Source: an uncultured Flavobacteriaceae bacterium (GTDB lineage Bacteria > Bacteroidota > Bacteroidia > Flavobacteriales > Flavobacteriaceae). Taken from it: DNA of 64,000 bases. The notes under the pieces were generated by a model, which did not search any database, was not told the origin of the DNA, and saw nothing but the letters and a program-made list of their open reading frames with translations. This document shows positions 37,129-45,343 of this stretch, piece after piece. A program made the position numbers and the translations under genes. Every line of letters starts with the position of its first letter. Position 1 is the first letter of the stretch. The stretch lies in contig CANLVG010000009.1 of assembly GCA_947494565.1 (NCBI GenBank), positions 235,262-299,261 on the forward strand, read 5' to 3'.

Positions 37129-38028
37129 TTATAATTCGGAGATGACCTGCTCTATTGAATTGAATGTTTTTATAAAGTGTGGAATAGTGCCATGGTCCAA
37201 ATGTTGGGTTTGATGGCCAAGAACCCAAAAACGCGGATTGGAATACTCTTGAACCATTTTGGAGAAATCGTAAATGTATTTATCGATTTTATCCTTAGAG
37301 GGAACTACGGTGAAATAGGAGAGAAAAACGAGATTGTCAAAATACCTCATAACGTCTTTCAACGTATCTAGGGGAACTGTCTGGCCCAAGTATATTGACT
37401 TGTATCCCCGTAGCGTAATTTCGTAGTTGATGTAGAGCAAACCTATTTCGTGAATTTCATTTTCAGGAAGGAAGGGAACGAAAACCTTATCCTTTTTCGT
37501 GGGTTGACGATCTTGAAGTTTTTCCGTATTGATGAGAATTTTTTGCTTGATTAGTGCCGTGATAAAATGTTCATGTGCCGGACTGATCGTATCGGTCTGC
37601 CAAAGTAGCCCCAACTCGTTCAGCAATGGTATAAAAACCTCCTTAAAAATCTCTCTAAAAGATCGGTCTGCTAAAAGACTGTTATAGGTATTCGTGAACA
37701 TAGTCTGGTCAAAATTGACCATTGACAACTTAAAAGCGTTTATCGCGTGGTTCTTAACACTGCTTTTTGCCACGATTTCGCGCACCATCAAAGGAACATT
37801 TTCTTCTGGTATTTTAGCGATTTTGGATATTTTATATCCGTTATTGTAGAGCAGGGTAACGTTTAAAAGCTTCTGCAGATTACTGAGATTGTAGGTTCTT
37901 ATGTTTGTGCTTGTTCGCTCTGGGGTCAATAAGCCGTACCTTTTCTCCCAAATACGTATGGTATGCGCCTTGATACCTGAAAGATTTTCTAAATCGCGAA
38001 TGCTGAAAGACTTTTTTACATTGTTCAT
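37129..38028 (-). CDS. MerR-family regulator with CarH-like B12-binding domain
   Basis: A 299-residue repressor candidate for the carotenoid operon that it leads. The MerR helix-turn-helix occupies residues 8-75 (FSIRDLENLSGIKAHTIRIW). A four-helix segment carries the Wx9EH motif (Trp143, Glu153, His154 in LLWQTDTISPAHEHF), and the Rossmann part has the cobalamin motif as ExExHxxG (PENEIHEIG, His193) followed by GYKSIYLGQTVP. In CarH these bind adenosylcobalamin, and light releases the protein from DNA. The residue after the Trp is Gln, where the Thermus protein has His. The start used is eight codons inside the longest frame because that ATG lies inside the -7 box. Light control here is inference. 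Confidence 0.85.
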   Translation of the reverse strand: MNNVKKSFSIRDLENLSGIKAHTIRIWEKRYGLLTPERTSTNIRTYNLSNLQKLLNVTLLYNNGYKISKIAKIPEENVPLMVREIVAKSSVKNHAINAFKLSMVNFDQTMFTNTYNSLLADRSFREIFKEVFIPLLNELGLLWQTDTISPAHEHFITALIKQKILINTEKLQDRQPTKKDKVFVPFLPENEIHEIGLLYINYEITLRGYKSIYLGQTVPLDTLKDVMRYFDNLVFLSYFTVVPSKDKIDKYIYDFSKMVQEYSNPRFWVLGHQTQHLDHGTIPHFIKTFNSIEQVISEL

Positions 38029-38043
38029 TGTTTGCGCGTAATG

Positions 38044-38066
38044 ATTAAACAAATTTACGATTTAAT
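38044..38066. promoter_or_regulatory. Inverted repeat around the carotenoid operon -7 box
   Basis: ATTAAA and TTTAAT, 11 bases apart, flank the TAAATTTG box of the operon promoter. The location would suit autorepression by the MerR/CarH-like protein, but the repeat is short and A/T-rich and may be chance. Confidence 0.3.
38050..38057 (-). promoter_or_regulatory. Candidate promoter (-7 box) of the carotenoid operon
   Basis: TAAATTTG on the minus strand, matching TAnnTTTG, with a leader of about 17 bases to the chosen regulator ATG. A TTG lies upstream at 15 bases, shorter than the usual 19, so the -33 element is poor, as is common for regulated promoters. The 240 bases between here and the tRNA terminator hold no gene I can support. 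Confidence 0.55.
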
Positions 38067-38326
38067 AGCTACCAATCTTAGAATTATAGTTAAAATTTCC
38101 TCAAACTCCCCGTATGTGGCAGTCTTGCAAGGGCTAACCGACGGTGTTTTACCAAAGGATCGGTGCTGATTTCGGTGTGGGTCGCAGGGTAGCTTCGCTT
38201 ATGATTTCAGGTACTTTATCTGTTATTGCTTCACAAAGAAAGTGGACGGACTTAAATTGCTTAGGAGACTTTCGGAATGTTGGCAGTTACTTCCTTGACC
38301 TATCTTTGAGGTTGGTATAAAAGAAA

Positions 38327-38351
38327 AAAGTCAAGCACCAGGCTTGACTTT
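38327..38351 (-). terminator. Terminator of tRNA-Leu
   Basis: A perfect 10-bp stem AAAGTCAAGC/GCTTGACTTT with a five-base loop, directly 3' of the tRNA on the minus strand and ending in a T-run. Confidence 0.85.
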
Positions 38352-38354
38352 GAG

Positions 38355-38438
38355 TGCGCACGAGAAGACTCGAACTTCCACGGCCTAATGGCCACCAGCC
38401 CCTCAAGCTGGCGCGTCTACCAATTCCGCCACGTGCGC
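38355..38438 (-). tRNA. tRNA-Leu (GAG)
   Basis: An 84-base class II tRNA. Acceptor GCGCACG pairs with CGTGCGC, discriminator A; anticodon stem CCAGC/GCTGG with loop TTGAGGG, anticodon GAG; a long variable arm TGGCCATTAGGCCGT; T-loop GTTCGAGTC. CCA is not encoded. Confidence 0.96.
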
Positions 38439-38453
38439 ATAATTTTCGGATTG

Positions 38454-38461
38454 CAAATATA
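38454..38461 (-). promoter_or_regulatory. Promoter (-7 box) of tRNA-Leu
   Basis: TATATTTG on the minus strand, 15 bases upstream of the mature tRNA 5' end. The following bases (GCA) match those after the tRNA-Lys and right-edge promoters. Confidence 0.7.
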
Positions 38462-38488
38462 CTAGAAGTATTTTGAAGTTTTTATGTT

Positions 38489-39385
38489 CTAGAGCGTTTT
38501 GTTACTTGGTTCTTGAGAAGGTTTATGAAAACCATATATATTCTGGCCAATGAAGTCTTTGGGGAAGTTGTCATCGCCTTTGAACCCTAGTTCAATAGTA
38601 CCCGTATCATCAGGAATATAGTTGGTTTTGAATATATAGTCCCAGATGCTTAAACTAATGCCGAAATTGACCCCGTATCTCCCTTCTGGTAGTTGATAGG
38701 CATGATGGTATAAATGCATTACCGGATTGTTCAATACATATTTCAAAGGACCCCAAGTGAGTTTGATATTGGCATGATTGAGATGACCAATGGCAATGGC
38801 CGAAAAATGGACAATATATGCCTGCTCGGGCTCAAAACCGCCTAAAATCATGACTCCAAAAGTTTTAAGTGGTTTGTAGAGTATATTTTCCATCCAATGA
38901 TAACGCAGGTGTGCGGCAAAGCCCATTTCCTTGACGCTGTGATGTACTTTATGAAAATTCCATAAAAACGGAAAGCGATGCAATAGTATATGGGTGAACC
39001 ATTGTACAAAATCAAGAACCACAAAGAATACGAATAACTGAACCAACGGTGACCAATTAGAGAGGTCAACCAGTGCAAAACTTTTGGCGTTCAGTCCGAA
39101 GTCTTTGAAGGCCACTTCCAGTACTTTGTAGAAGCCACTGATCACGATGGTAAAAAGGAAAAAATTGAAAAACATATAAAATGCGTCCAACCAAAAATCC
39201 TTTCTGAATATGGATTGATTTTTCCGCCAGGGAAAGCGAATTTCGAGCAACCAAACCAGCAGTGAAATCAAGACCAGGCCCCAAAAATAATTGGTATACC
39301 ATGGTACATCGAAGCAGATAGATTTCCAGGTCCAGTTTAAAGTGCCGAGAAATGAATTGGTAAAAGCCTCTATATATTTTGTCAT
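38489..39385 (-). CDS. Sterol desaturase/fatty acid hydroxylase family protein
   Basis: A 298-residue membrane di-iron oxygenase. The histidine clusters are HILLHRFPFLWNFHKVHH (HxxxH and HxxHH), HLNHAN and HLYHHAYQLPEG, with four to five helices around them. Substrates in the family include fatty acids, ether lipids, sterols and carotenoids; none can be picked from sequence. It starts four bases after the cytochrome gene of the sulfite dehydrogenase operon, which is an unexplained association, and lies 430 bases beyond the carotenoid operon promoter region. Confidence 0.88.
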   Translation of the reverse strand: MTKYIEAFTNSFLGTLNWTWKSICFDVPWYTNYFWGLVLISLLVWLLEIRFPWRKNQSIFRKDFWLDAFYMFFNFFLFTIVISGFYKVLEVAFKDFGLNAKSFALVDLSNWSPLVQLFVFFVVLDFVQWFTHILLHRFPFLWNFHKVHHSVKEMGFAAHLRYHWMENILYKPLKTFGVMILGGFEPEQAYIVHFSAIAIGHLNHANIKLTWGPLKYVLNNPVMHLYHHAYQLPEGRYGVNFGISLSIWDYIFKTNYIPDDTGTIELGFKGDDNFPKDFIGQNIYGFHKPSQEPSNKTL

Positions 39386-39389
39386 TTGA

Positions 39390-39851
39390 TTAGTATTCAG
39401 TGTCTAGGGTGTACCATTCAACGTCTGCCAAATTCTGTCGCCTTCCCTTTTGGGTAGGGGCGTAGTGGGTCGCTAAGTAGTCTACGATCTCTCCCTCATT
39501 TTCTCCTAAGTCCCATAAATTTTGTGTTTCTTGCATCCACCTGATAGTCGCTTTCCATTGCTCTTTTGACATACGGTTCTGGGTGACCAGTTTCGCGGAA
39601 TGGCACGTAGTACAATTGTTGATAACCAGTTGCAGACCATCACCTTCAACAAAACCGGTTCGTAAGTGAATACCATTTTCCACGGTATCAAAATCGGGAT
39701 GGCTCGGGTCGTTAATACTTGTTGTAGGGGATTTGTAGTCTTCTGTATCCGCATGAGGCCTAAAAAAACTATTCTTAAATACGAAAAAGAGCATTACTAA
39801 AATTAGTACAACGATGACGACTAAGGCAGTCTTTTTTCTAGATGGACTCAT
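39390..39851 (-). CDS. Membrane-anchored monoheme cytochrome c, sulfite dehydrogenase subunit
   Basis: A 153-residue protein with an N-terminal membrane helix (residues 8-26) and a periplasmic c-type heme site CTTCH (Cys80, Cys83, His84); Met93 (NRMSKEQW) is a candidate sixth ligand. It would accept electrons from the molybdenum subunit encoded just upstream and pass them to the respiratory chain. The ATG used overlaps the upstream stop as ATGA; an earlier in-frame ATG lies 30 bases inside the upstream gene and is less likely. Confidence 0.88.
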   Translation of the reverse strand: MSPSRKKTALVVIVVLILVMLFFVFKNSFFRPHADTEDYKSPTTSINDPSHPDFDTVENGIHLRTGFVEGDGLQLVINNCTTCHSAKLVTQNRMSKEQWKATIRWMQETQNLWDLGENEGEIVDYLATHYAPTQKGRRQNLADVEWYTLDTEY

Positions 39852-41077
39852 GAGCTGATTTTTACCGCGATTCTGTGACATGCGTTATTCAAGTACCCTT
39901 TCGGATTCCATCCAGGTAACAACATGGGTTGTGCCTTTCCTCTTTCATCCGTAGCTCTGGCCCAAACCTCATAATACCCCTCTTTTGGAAAATCGATGGT
40001 AGCACTGAAGTGCTGCCAGGCCAACCGATTGACAGGCTGTTGCAATTGACAGGCTTTCCAAGTACTACCGAAGTCAATGGAATACTCCATTTGGGTCACT
40101 CTAAGTTCTCCGGCCCAAGCGTGTCCTTTAACGTTCAGTTTTTTTCCTTTTTGAAGAATCGCACCAGTTTTGGGGTAGGTGATCAACGATTTGACGGGCA
40201 TCGACTCAATGATACACATATCCTCATCCGCTACTTTTTCTCCGGGGGCCACTGGTGTGCAAGGCACACGATAGGCCGTTCCGGTCATTTTGGGGCCATC
40301 GTGGACGATATTCCTGATGCTTAGCCGATCGATCCATTTCCCGGAGGCAGAAGCAGGAAAACCGCCAGCTATCAACCGCAGCGGAAATCCGTGGGCCAAG
40401 GGAATCGCTTCACCGTTCATTTGGAAAGCGATGAGGGTCTCTTCTTGCATCGCTTTTTCAATGGGCACACCTCTTGATATGGGCTCTTTGGTGGGGTCAT
40501 TGCTGAGATGGGTATCCGTAGCATGATATCCGACATAAACCGCATCTTCTTTTATTCCTACGTCTTCTAAAACATCCTTCAGTCGCACTCCGGTCCATTT
40601 TGCACAAGAGACCGCACCGACCGTCCACTGGTTTCCTTTGGCCGGAGGATCAAATTCACTTCTACCATTTCCGCCACACTCCAAGGTTAACTGATACGTG
40701 TACTGTTTGAATTTTGTCTTGAGCTCTTTCAGGGTAAAGGTTTTTTCTTGGGTAACCGATTCCCCATCGAATGTCAATGTCCACGAATCCACATCGATTT
40801 CTTTGGGGATATTCCCATTATTTCGAATGAACATGAATTTGTTCGGGGTCACCTTGTCGTTCAGAAGGTGCGCCTGTGCTTCCATATTCCATGGCTTATC
40901 ATTTAATAGCACCATTTGCGCATCTTTATTGAACATTTTAAAGGGATCGGGCTCCTGAATGCCCAGTGGCTGATAACCGATAGGGAGCTGTTGCCCAAAT
41001 ACAATGGGACTTCCCAATAAGGTCGCCAAGGAAGTAAGTGTGGTCTTTTTAACGAAATTCCTTCTCTGCATTGGCAA
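39848..41077 (-). CDS. sorA: Molybdenum-dependent sulfite dehydrogenase catalytic subunit, SorA-like
   Basis: Oxidises sulfite to sulfate in the periplasm. 409 residues: a twin-arginine signal (MQRRNFVKKTTLTSLATLL), the molybdopterin-binding domain with the Mo-ligating Cys134 in LTLECGGNGRSEF, and a C-terminal Mo-co dimerisation domain (GAGELRVTQMEYSIDFG-like strand, YEVWARATDERG). Being Tat-exported it is folded with its cofactor before export, needing TatC. The cytochrome subunit follows with overlapping stop and start. The SorA/SorAB designation is by arrangement; other sulfite oxidase-family substrates are possible. Confidence 0.88.
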   Translation of the reverse strand: MPMQRRNFVKKTTLTSLATLLGSPIVFGQQLPIGYQPLGIQEPDPFKMFNKDAQMVLLNDKPWNMEAQAHLLNDKVTPNKFMFIRNNGNIPKEIDVDSWTLTFDGESVTQEKTFTLKELKTKFKQYTYQLTLECGGNGRSEFDPPAKGNQWTVGAVSCAKWTGVRLKDVLEDVGIKEDAVYVGYHATDTHLSNDPTKEPISRGVPIEKAMQEETLIAFQMNGEAIPLAHGFPLRLIAGGFPASASGKWIDRLSIRNIVHDGPKMTGTAYRVPCTPVAPGEKVADEDMCIIESMPVKSLITYPKTGAILQKGKKLNVKGHAWAGELRVTQMEYSIDFGSTWKACQLQQPVNRLAWQHFSATIDFPKEGYYEVWARATDERGKAQPMLLPGWNPKGYLNNACHRIAVKISS

Positions 41078-41875
41078 TAGTTATTTGAAGTATAAACTTA
41101 ATTCTACTGTATTTTAAAATTGGTAACCCAAGTTACATTGACCATCTAAAGTTAGCTAGAAATTAGTTGTGATGTAGCATGACCAAACGGGAATCGTTTT
41201 CTGAACAAGTTGAACTAGTTTGATAGGGGATCTTAGCGGTCTTTCATACCCGTGAAGTCTACTTGTCGATGAGAATGGAAAAAGATAGGCGACTCAGAAT
41301 AGCACTTGCACGACCTCTTGTCACGGAGTATAAAGCGCCTTGCCCAGCGTTGCTATTGCAATACGCAGCCATATCATGCCATTGACAATGGAAGTTGGGC
41401 AGAGGAACTGACAAGGTCGGAAGGAATCATAACTACTTATGCTTTTAGGGCACTATCGGATCCGAAAGCTATGGTGACCTATTTTTCCATATGGTTTGTC
41501 TAATGTCAATCCGACAATTAAAACGAGTCCGTTCTTTGGACCTTTTGTCGGACTCTTCTTCTTCAAGGTCGTATTCCATGTCGATTTGATGAAAGCGCTA
41601 AACTATAACATAATCGTTTTCTTAGAAATCGTTACCATCGTTTTAGAAACTAGATCATTACTTCTATTACGTGCACTTCGTCTAAGAGCATAAACAAAAT
41701 GTGGATCAACTGGCCGTTGCAGTATAAAGGTAGGCAAGTGGATGAGGCCTACGGGTTTCTAAATCAGATAACCAAGTTTGAAAACGAAGGAAGGGGAAAT
41801 GGTATTGATTCGCAATAAAATCATTTTTCCCTTATCTTGGCTTTAGTAAATTACAAAGGTATTAGGTCGTTGCCA
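41078..41875. other. Long stretch without a supported gene
   Basis: About 800 bases with only short frames of poor composition; the longest (MHDLLSRSIKRLAQ at 41306, MSNVNPTIKTSPF at 41496) look like chance. A 39-codon ATG frame at 41700 (MWINWPLQYKGRQ) has more protein-like composition but no family. No tRNA, hairpin terminator or repeat is seen. It may be decayed sequence. Confidence 0.5.
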
Positions 41876-42319
41876 ATGTCTAAAGCAAGAAGTCTTTCCG
41901 ATTATGTGAAATCCATTAACAAGGTTCCATTGGGGCATCCCAAATCGTTGCGGAATATGCTTCGTAATGCTCTAGGAGCGAATTCATTCTCTTCGTTTTG
42001 GAGGTATTGGAATCCTATTTGGAGCTACTATTTGAGATACTTTGTTTACAGACCTTTGCGAACTATTATTCCGGAGAAAGTTGCCCTTGTCGCAACATTT
42101 CTTGTTTCGGGTGGGATTCATGATCTGGCAGTATACCTTATAACAGGTCAAAGGTCTTTTATCATTACGGTATGGTTTGGTATAATGGCTTGTGTAGTAG
42201 TATTGGAGAGCTATGCGAATATTTCACTTAGAAAGTTGCCATTTCTGCTTAAAGCACTGCTATATTTGGTTGTAATTTCGGTATGCTATTTATTGGCGAA
42301 GCTCCTTTTCACTTTGTAA
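41876..42319 (+). CDS. Small MBOAT-like membrane protein
   Basis: A 147-residue protein with three to four membrane helices. SFWRYWNPIWSYYLRYFVYRPLR and FLVSGGIHDLAVYLI match the core of membrane-bound O-acyltransferases, with His in GGIHDL at the position of the catalytic His. As I recall, a family of about 150 residues with just this core exists in several bacteria, so the gene need not be truncated. The acyl donor and acceptor are unknown. The start is the ATG giving MSKARSLSDYVKS; a TTG 39 bases upstream is a weaker alternative. It stands alone between two non-coding stretches. Confidence 0.65.
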   Translation: MSKARSLSDYVKSINKVPLGHPKSLRNMLRNALGANSFSSFWRYWNPIWSYYLRYFVYRPLRTIIPEKVALVATFLVSGGIHDLAVYLITGQRSFIITVWFGIMACVVVLESYANISLRKLPFLLKALLYLVVISVCYLLAKLLFTL

Positions 42320-42635
42320 AGACAGAATCGCCTTGGAAAGGGAAAATGCTACGACTTTATTTTTTGAAGAATGTGGTAAAGAATCCAAAAATAAATAGTG
42401 GTGATTTATAGTAGTAATCAATGATGTAGCACCTTATGGTATTGTTGAGGACAATACAACCAAAAAGAACGCCAAACGTTTTCGCAACCTGAAATTGAGA
42501 TGCTAATGGAACTAAAATGGGGGTACTGGCCAATTGAAAAAACTACTACGAATGTTAAAGCTCACCGGTAATCATATTCATTCTTTAAAGAAATAATCCA
42601 TTGTTCATTATTGAGTTTCTCTCTCATAGTATTAT
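42320..42635. other. Non-coding stretch, nothing recognised
   Basis: About 315 A/T-rich bases between convergent genes. No frame, RNA or repeat that I can support; no obvious terminator either. Confidence 0.5.
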
Positions 42636-43166
42636 TTAAAGTTCTTTGGAAAATTTCGCTTTTTTATCTTCCAATTCCTTTCTAAAATTCTCTTCTATGA
42701 TTTTGCCTTCTTTGAAGTTATCGTAAAAAGACGGCAGCGAAAACGTTTCTATGATTTTTGCTCCCATAAATGGAAAATACGTGCTTGCTGATTGTAGTAC
42801 GGTTGCCCCTCCTCTCGCTCCAGGGGAGGTTGTCATTAATAGCATAGGCTTCTCTCTCCAGATTTGCATATTTAAACGTGATAGCCAGTCGATGGTATTT
42901 TTAAACACTGCGGCATAAGAGCCATTATGCTCTGCTAGTGCAATAATAAAAGCATCTGCTGTATTGATTATTTCATCTAATCTTTTTACGGCCCTGGGTA
43001 TGCCATTCTCTGCTTCAAAATCAACACCGTATATTGGCAGAATGTAATCGTTTAAATCGATAGGTATGATTTCTACATCTTCTATGAGATTAGAAACATA
43101 TACTATAAGCATTTTGTTTATTGAATTTTGACTGTTACTACCTACTATGGTGACTACTTTTTTCAT
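42636..43166 (-). CDS. NADPH-dependent FMN reductase family protein
   Basis: A flavodoxin-fold NAD(P)H-dependent oxidoreductase of 176 residues. IVGSNSQNSINKML is the phosphate-binding loop, AEHNGSYAAVFKNTIDWLSR the conserved FMN-contact block and TSPGARGGATVLQ the third loop, as in the SsuE/ArsH/azoreductase group. Cytoplasmic. It ends a four-gene minus-strand group with DoxX, a barrel protein and a Crp-type regulator; the gap to doxX is five bases. The physiological acceptor is unknown. Confidence 0.9.
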   Translation of the reverse strand: MKKVVTIVGSNSQNSINKMLIVYVSNLIEDVEIIPIDLNDYILPIYGVDFEAENGIPRAVKRLDEIINTADAFIIALAEHNGSYAAVFKNTIDWLSRLNMQIWREKPMLLMTTSPGARGGATVLQSASTYFPFMGAKIIETFSLPSFYDNFKEGKIIEENFRKELEDKKAKFSKEL

Positions 43167-43171
43167 ATGTA

Positions 43172-43624
43172 TTACTTTTTGGAGAGTTTAGAATCAATTG
43201 ACCATTTTCCACTTCCGTTTACTAGTATTGTTAGTGCTAAACCAATAACTAGCAAAGAATATTCGTAACCTTCTCCTGCCTGGTTTCCAAACCAATTCAT
43301 AAAGAATCCGTGCTCAAGTTGCGTTGTGAATATGATACCCAAGAACATTCCGACGAATGAGAGTGCCCAGAACCTACTGAAAAGACCAATGATTAGGGCG
43401 ATGGCACCAAAGAATTCGATTATTATTACAGAAAATGCTACCATGTTAGGCAGACCCATTTGTGTTGTGAACATTTCAATAGTAGCTGAATAGCCATAAC
43501 CGCCAAAGAGCCCTAATAATTTTTGAGCACCATGCGGAAATAGTACTAAACCAAGGGTTAAACGTGCAATACTGTATCCTGAATTAGGATGCGTTGTTAC
43601 TAATTTTTTAAATGAATTTTTCAT
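43172..43624 (-). CDS. DoxX family membrane protein
   Basis: A 150-residue inner-membrane protein with four helices: RLTLGLVLFPHGAQKLLGLFGG is the DoxX signature, followed by EFFGAIALIIGLFSRFWAL and the C-terminal EYSLLVIGLALTILVNG. DoxX proteins are linked with redox or thiol stress in several bacteria. It stands 12 bases after the barrel protein and five before the flavoreductase, consistent with a redox-related unit. Precise function unknown. Confidence 0.9.
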   Translation of the reverse strand: MKNSFKKLVTTHPNSGYSIARLTLGLVLFPHGAQKLLGLFGGYGYSATIEMFTTQMGLPNMVAFSVIIIEFFGAIALIIGLFSRFWALSFVGMFLGIIFTTQLEHGFFMNWFGNQAGEGYEYSLLVIGLALTILVNGSGKWSIDSKLSKK

Positions 43625-43636
43625 AATGTATAGGGT

Positions 43637-44281
43637 TTAAAATGTTTTACGGTAATACAATCCGAAGTTTGATTGTGTTATAGGATTAGTTCCATATTGG
43701 TCAAAGTCTGAACCGAGACCGAGTTGATGACCTTTATAAGATGCGCCTAAACGCAGTTGTTGGAAGCTTCTGGAATGCGTTTTGAACGTATCCCAAACAG
43801 TTAAGAACTGTCCATTTAACCACAAAGAAATCCTTTCACTTAATGGTGTTTGCAATTGAAATTGGGCAAATACTTCGGCGAGACTGGCATCTTTTTTTTC
43901 TGAATATGCGACTGTAGGAATGACCACCAGTAAAGCCCTTGAATTTTTCAGTGTGAACTTAGCCGAAAGCCTTTCTGAGAACCCTCCAAAACTATTGTAG
44001 TATAGAGACGGGCCTATGGCAATAGTCTTGCTAGCGTTCCAGAATAATGTGGGTTGTACCCCTACTTCATCAAAAATTTGATTTTCTTTTTCTCTAAATT
44101 TCTGGAAAAAGGCAAGAGTAGCGATGCTTAAGGTATTGCTGTCGTTAATTGAATAACTGGAGAGTAAAGTGAAGTCTGTTTTATCAAAACCTGAAAACAG
44201 TTCTAATTGGGTAAATTGTGCTTGTAAAGTGCTTGCTAAACCAAGTATAAATACTCCAGATATGATTCTTATTTTTTTCAC
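43637..44281 (-). CDS. Outer-membrane beta-barrel-like protein, hypothetical
   Basis: A 214-residue exported protein: signal MKKIRIISGVFILGLASTLQAQ, then alternating amphipathic strands (TLSIATLAFFQKFRE, LFWNASKTIAIGPSLYYNSFG, LRLGASYKGHQLGLGSDFDQYG) and a terminal aromatic residue (YYRKTF), as in outer-membrane barrels. It is not recognised as a named family. It lies in the Crp-DoxX-flavoreductase group, 53 bases after the regulator. Confidence 0.68.
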   Translation of the reverse strand: MKKIRIISGVFILGLASTLQAQFTQLELFSGFDKTDFTLLSSYSINDSNTLSIATLAFFQKFREKENQIFDEVGVQPTLFWNASKTIAIGPSLYYNSFGGFSERLSAKFTLKNSRALLVVIPTVAYSEKKDASLAEVFAQFQLQTPLSERISLWLNGQFLTVWDTFKTHSRSFQQLRLGASYKGHQLGLGSDFDQYGTNPITQSNFGLYYRKTF

Positions 44282-44334
44282 ACTTCAAAATTCCGATTGG
44301 AATGGGTGAAAAAAAATGAACTAGTTTAAGACTT

Positions 44335-44928
44335 TTACATTCGATTGACCTTTGAGATGATTTTACTCATAAATTCTGGAGTAATCCCTATGTACGCCGC
44401 TAAATCTTTTTGAGTGATCCTACTCACTAGTTGTGGATATTTCTTTTTGAAATCAATATATCTTTCTTCCGCGGTTAGGGATATTCCTTGGTTTGAGCGT
44501 CTGATATAACTTATTAGGGACTTTTGATATAATATGCGATAGAATCTTTCAAATTTTGGAATTTCTTGAAACAATAAATCATAGCTTGCTCTAGAAATTC
44601 CTAAAAGTTCTGAATGTTCGGTTGCTTTAATATAATACCTTGAAGGTTCTTTGGTCATAAAACTAGACAAATCACCAGTCCAGTAATCTTCAATGGCGAA
44701 CATTGAAATATGAGGTGCGCCATCGTCATCTATGGTATATACTTTTAGGCATCCATGGGTTATAAAATATTCATACTTAGCAACCTCGCCTGCCTGTAAA
44801 AGGAAATCTTTCTTCTCCACCTTAACTTCAGTCAGTAAAGAGATGTATTTCTGCTTTTCTAGCTCGGATAAATCGATAAACCGAGATACATTAGTTAGTA
44901 TTAGAAGATGTGATTCTTTAAAATTCAA
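44335..44928 (-). CDS. Crp/Fnr-family transcriptional regulator
   Basis: A 197-residue regulator with an N-terminal cyclic-nucleotide-binding-type domain (FLLQAGEVAKYEYFITHGCLKVY) and a C-terminal winged helix (ITQKDLAAYIGITPEFMSKII). It lacks the Cys cluster of Fnr and the usual cAMP-binding RxS pattern, as is typical for the flavobacterial Crp-like proteins encoded beside their target genes. It probably regulates the three genes downstream and itself; this is inference from position. Confidence 0.88.
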   Translation of the reverse strand: MNFKESHLLILTNVSRFIDLSELEKQKYISLLTEVKVEKKDFLLQAGEVAKYEYFITHGCLKVYTIDDDGAPHISMFAIEDYWTGDLSSFMTKEPSRYYIKATEHSELLGISRASYDLLFQEIPKFERFYRILYQKSLISYIRRSNQGISLTAEERYIDFKKKYPQLVSRITQKDLAAYIGITPEFMSKIISKVNRM

Positions 44929-45073
44929 TTCCTGCCGTATTTAAACGAATTTAATTTAAAGAATTCCTTCCGGATTAAAAAGTTCACTATTTATAATCAT
45001 CAAATAAAAATGTAGTTGGAATGCCGCCTTATCGGATTAATCAATACTAAACAAATGAATTCTGTAAAAACAT

Positions 45074-45107
45074 AAAAGCTTGCTAATTCCATGATTAGCA
45101 AGCTTTT
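45074..45107 (-). terminator. Terminator of tRNA-Lys
   Basis: A perfect 14-bp stem AAAAGCTTGCTAAT/ATTAGCAAGCTTTT with a six-base loop, 3' of the tRNA on the minus strand, followed by T-rich sequence. Confidence 0.88.
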
Positions 45108-45131
45108 GGTTTCGGATGATATCACCCTCGG

Positions 45132-45204
45132 TGACCTGGCTGGGGCTCGAACCCAGGACCCTCTCCTTAAAAGGGAGATGCTCTACCAACTGAGCTACCA
45201 GGTC
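45132..45204 (-). tRNA. tRNA-Lys (TTT)
   Basis: A 73-base tRNA: acceptor GACCTGG/CCAGGTC, D-arm AGCTCAGTTGGTAGAGC, anticodon stem TCTCC/GGAGA with loop CTTTTAA (anticodon TTT), T-loop GTTCGAGCC, discriminator A. CCA is not encoded (CCG follows). Confidence 0.97.
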
Positions 45205-45239
45205 AAAATTTCAATGCAATAATTCCTCGTTTGCGGGTG

Positions 45240-45269
45240 CAAATATAAGCCGATTCATTTATTCTACAA
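45240..45269 (-). promoter_or_regulatory. Consensus promoter of tRNA-Lys
   Basis: On the minus strand TTG (45267-45269), 19-base spacer, TATATTTG (45240-45247), then a GC-rich discriminator CACCCGC. The 17-base run CTTATATTTGCACCCGC recurs at the right edge of the window. Confidence 0.88.
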
Positions 45270-45343
45270 GTGCAATCGAAGAGAAATTTTAGAAATCTTT
45301 GATATAACAAAGAATTAAAGGAACTTTACCCAAAATAAGAAGG

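Noticed and set aside
38280..38308. TTG-N18-TATCTTTG on the plus strand facing the tRNA-Leu gene, as an antisense promoter
   Set aside because: It reads into a terminator and the back of the tRNA with no gene behind it. The six-base box plus TTG should occur by chance a few times in 64 kb of A/T-rich sequence on two strands.
41306..41693. Two 65-codon frames in the 41 kb gap
   Set aside because: Low-complexity or Cys/His-rich composition, no neighbours, no recognisable motif.
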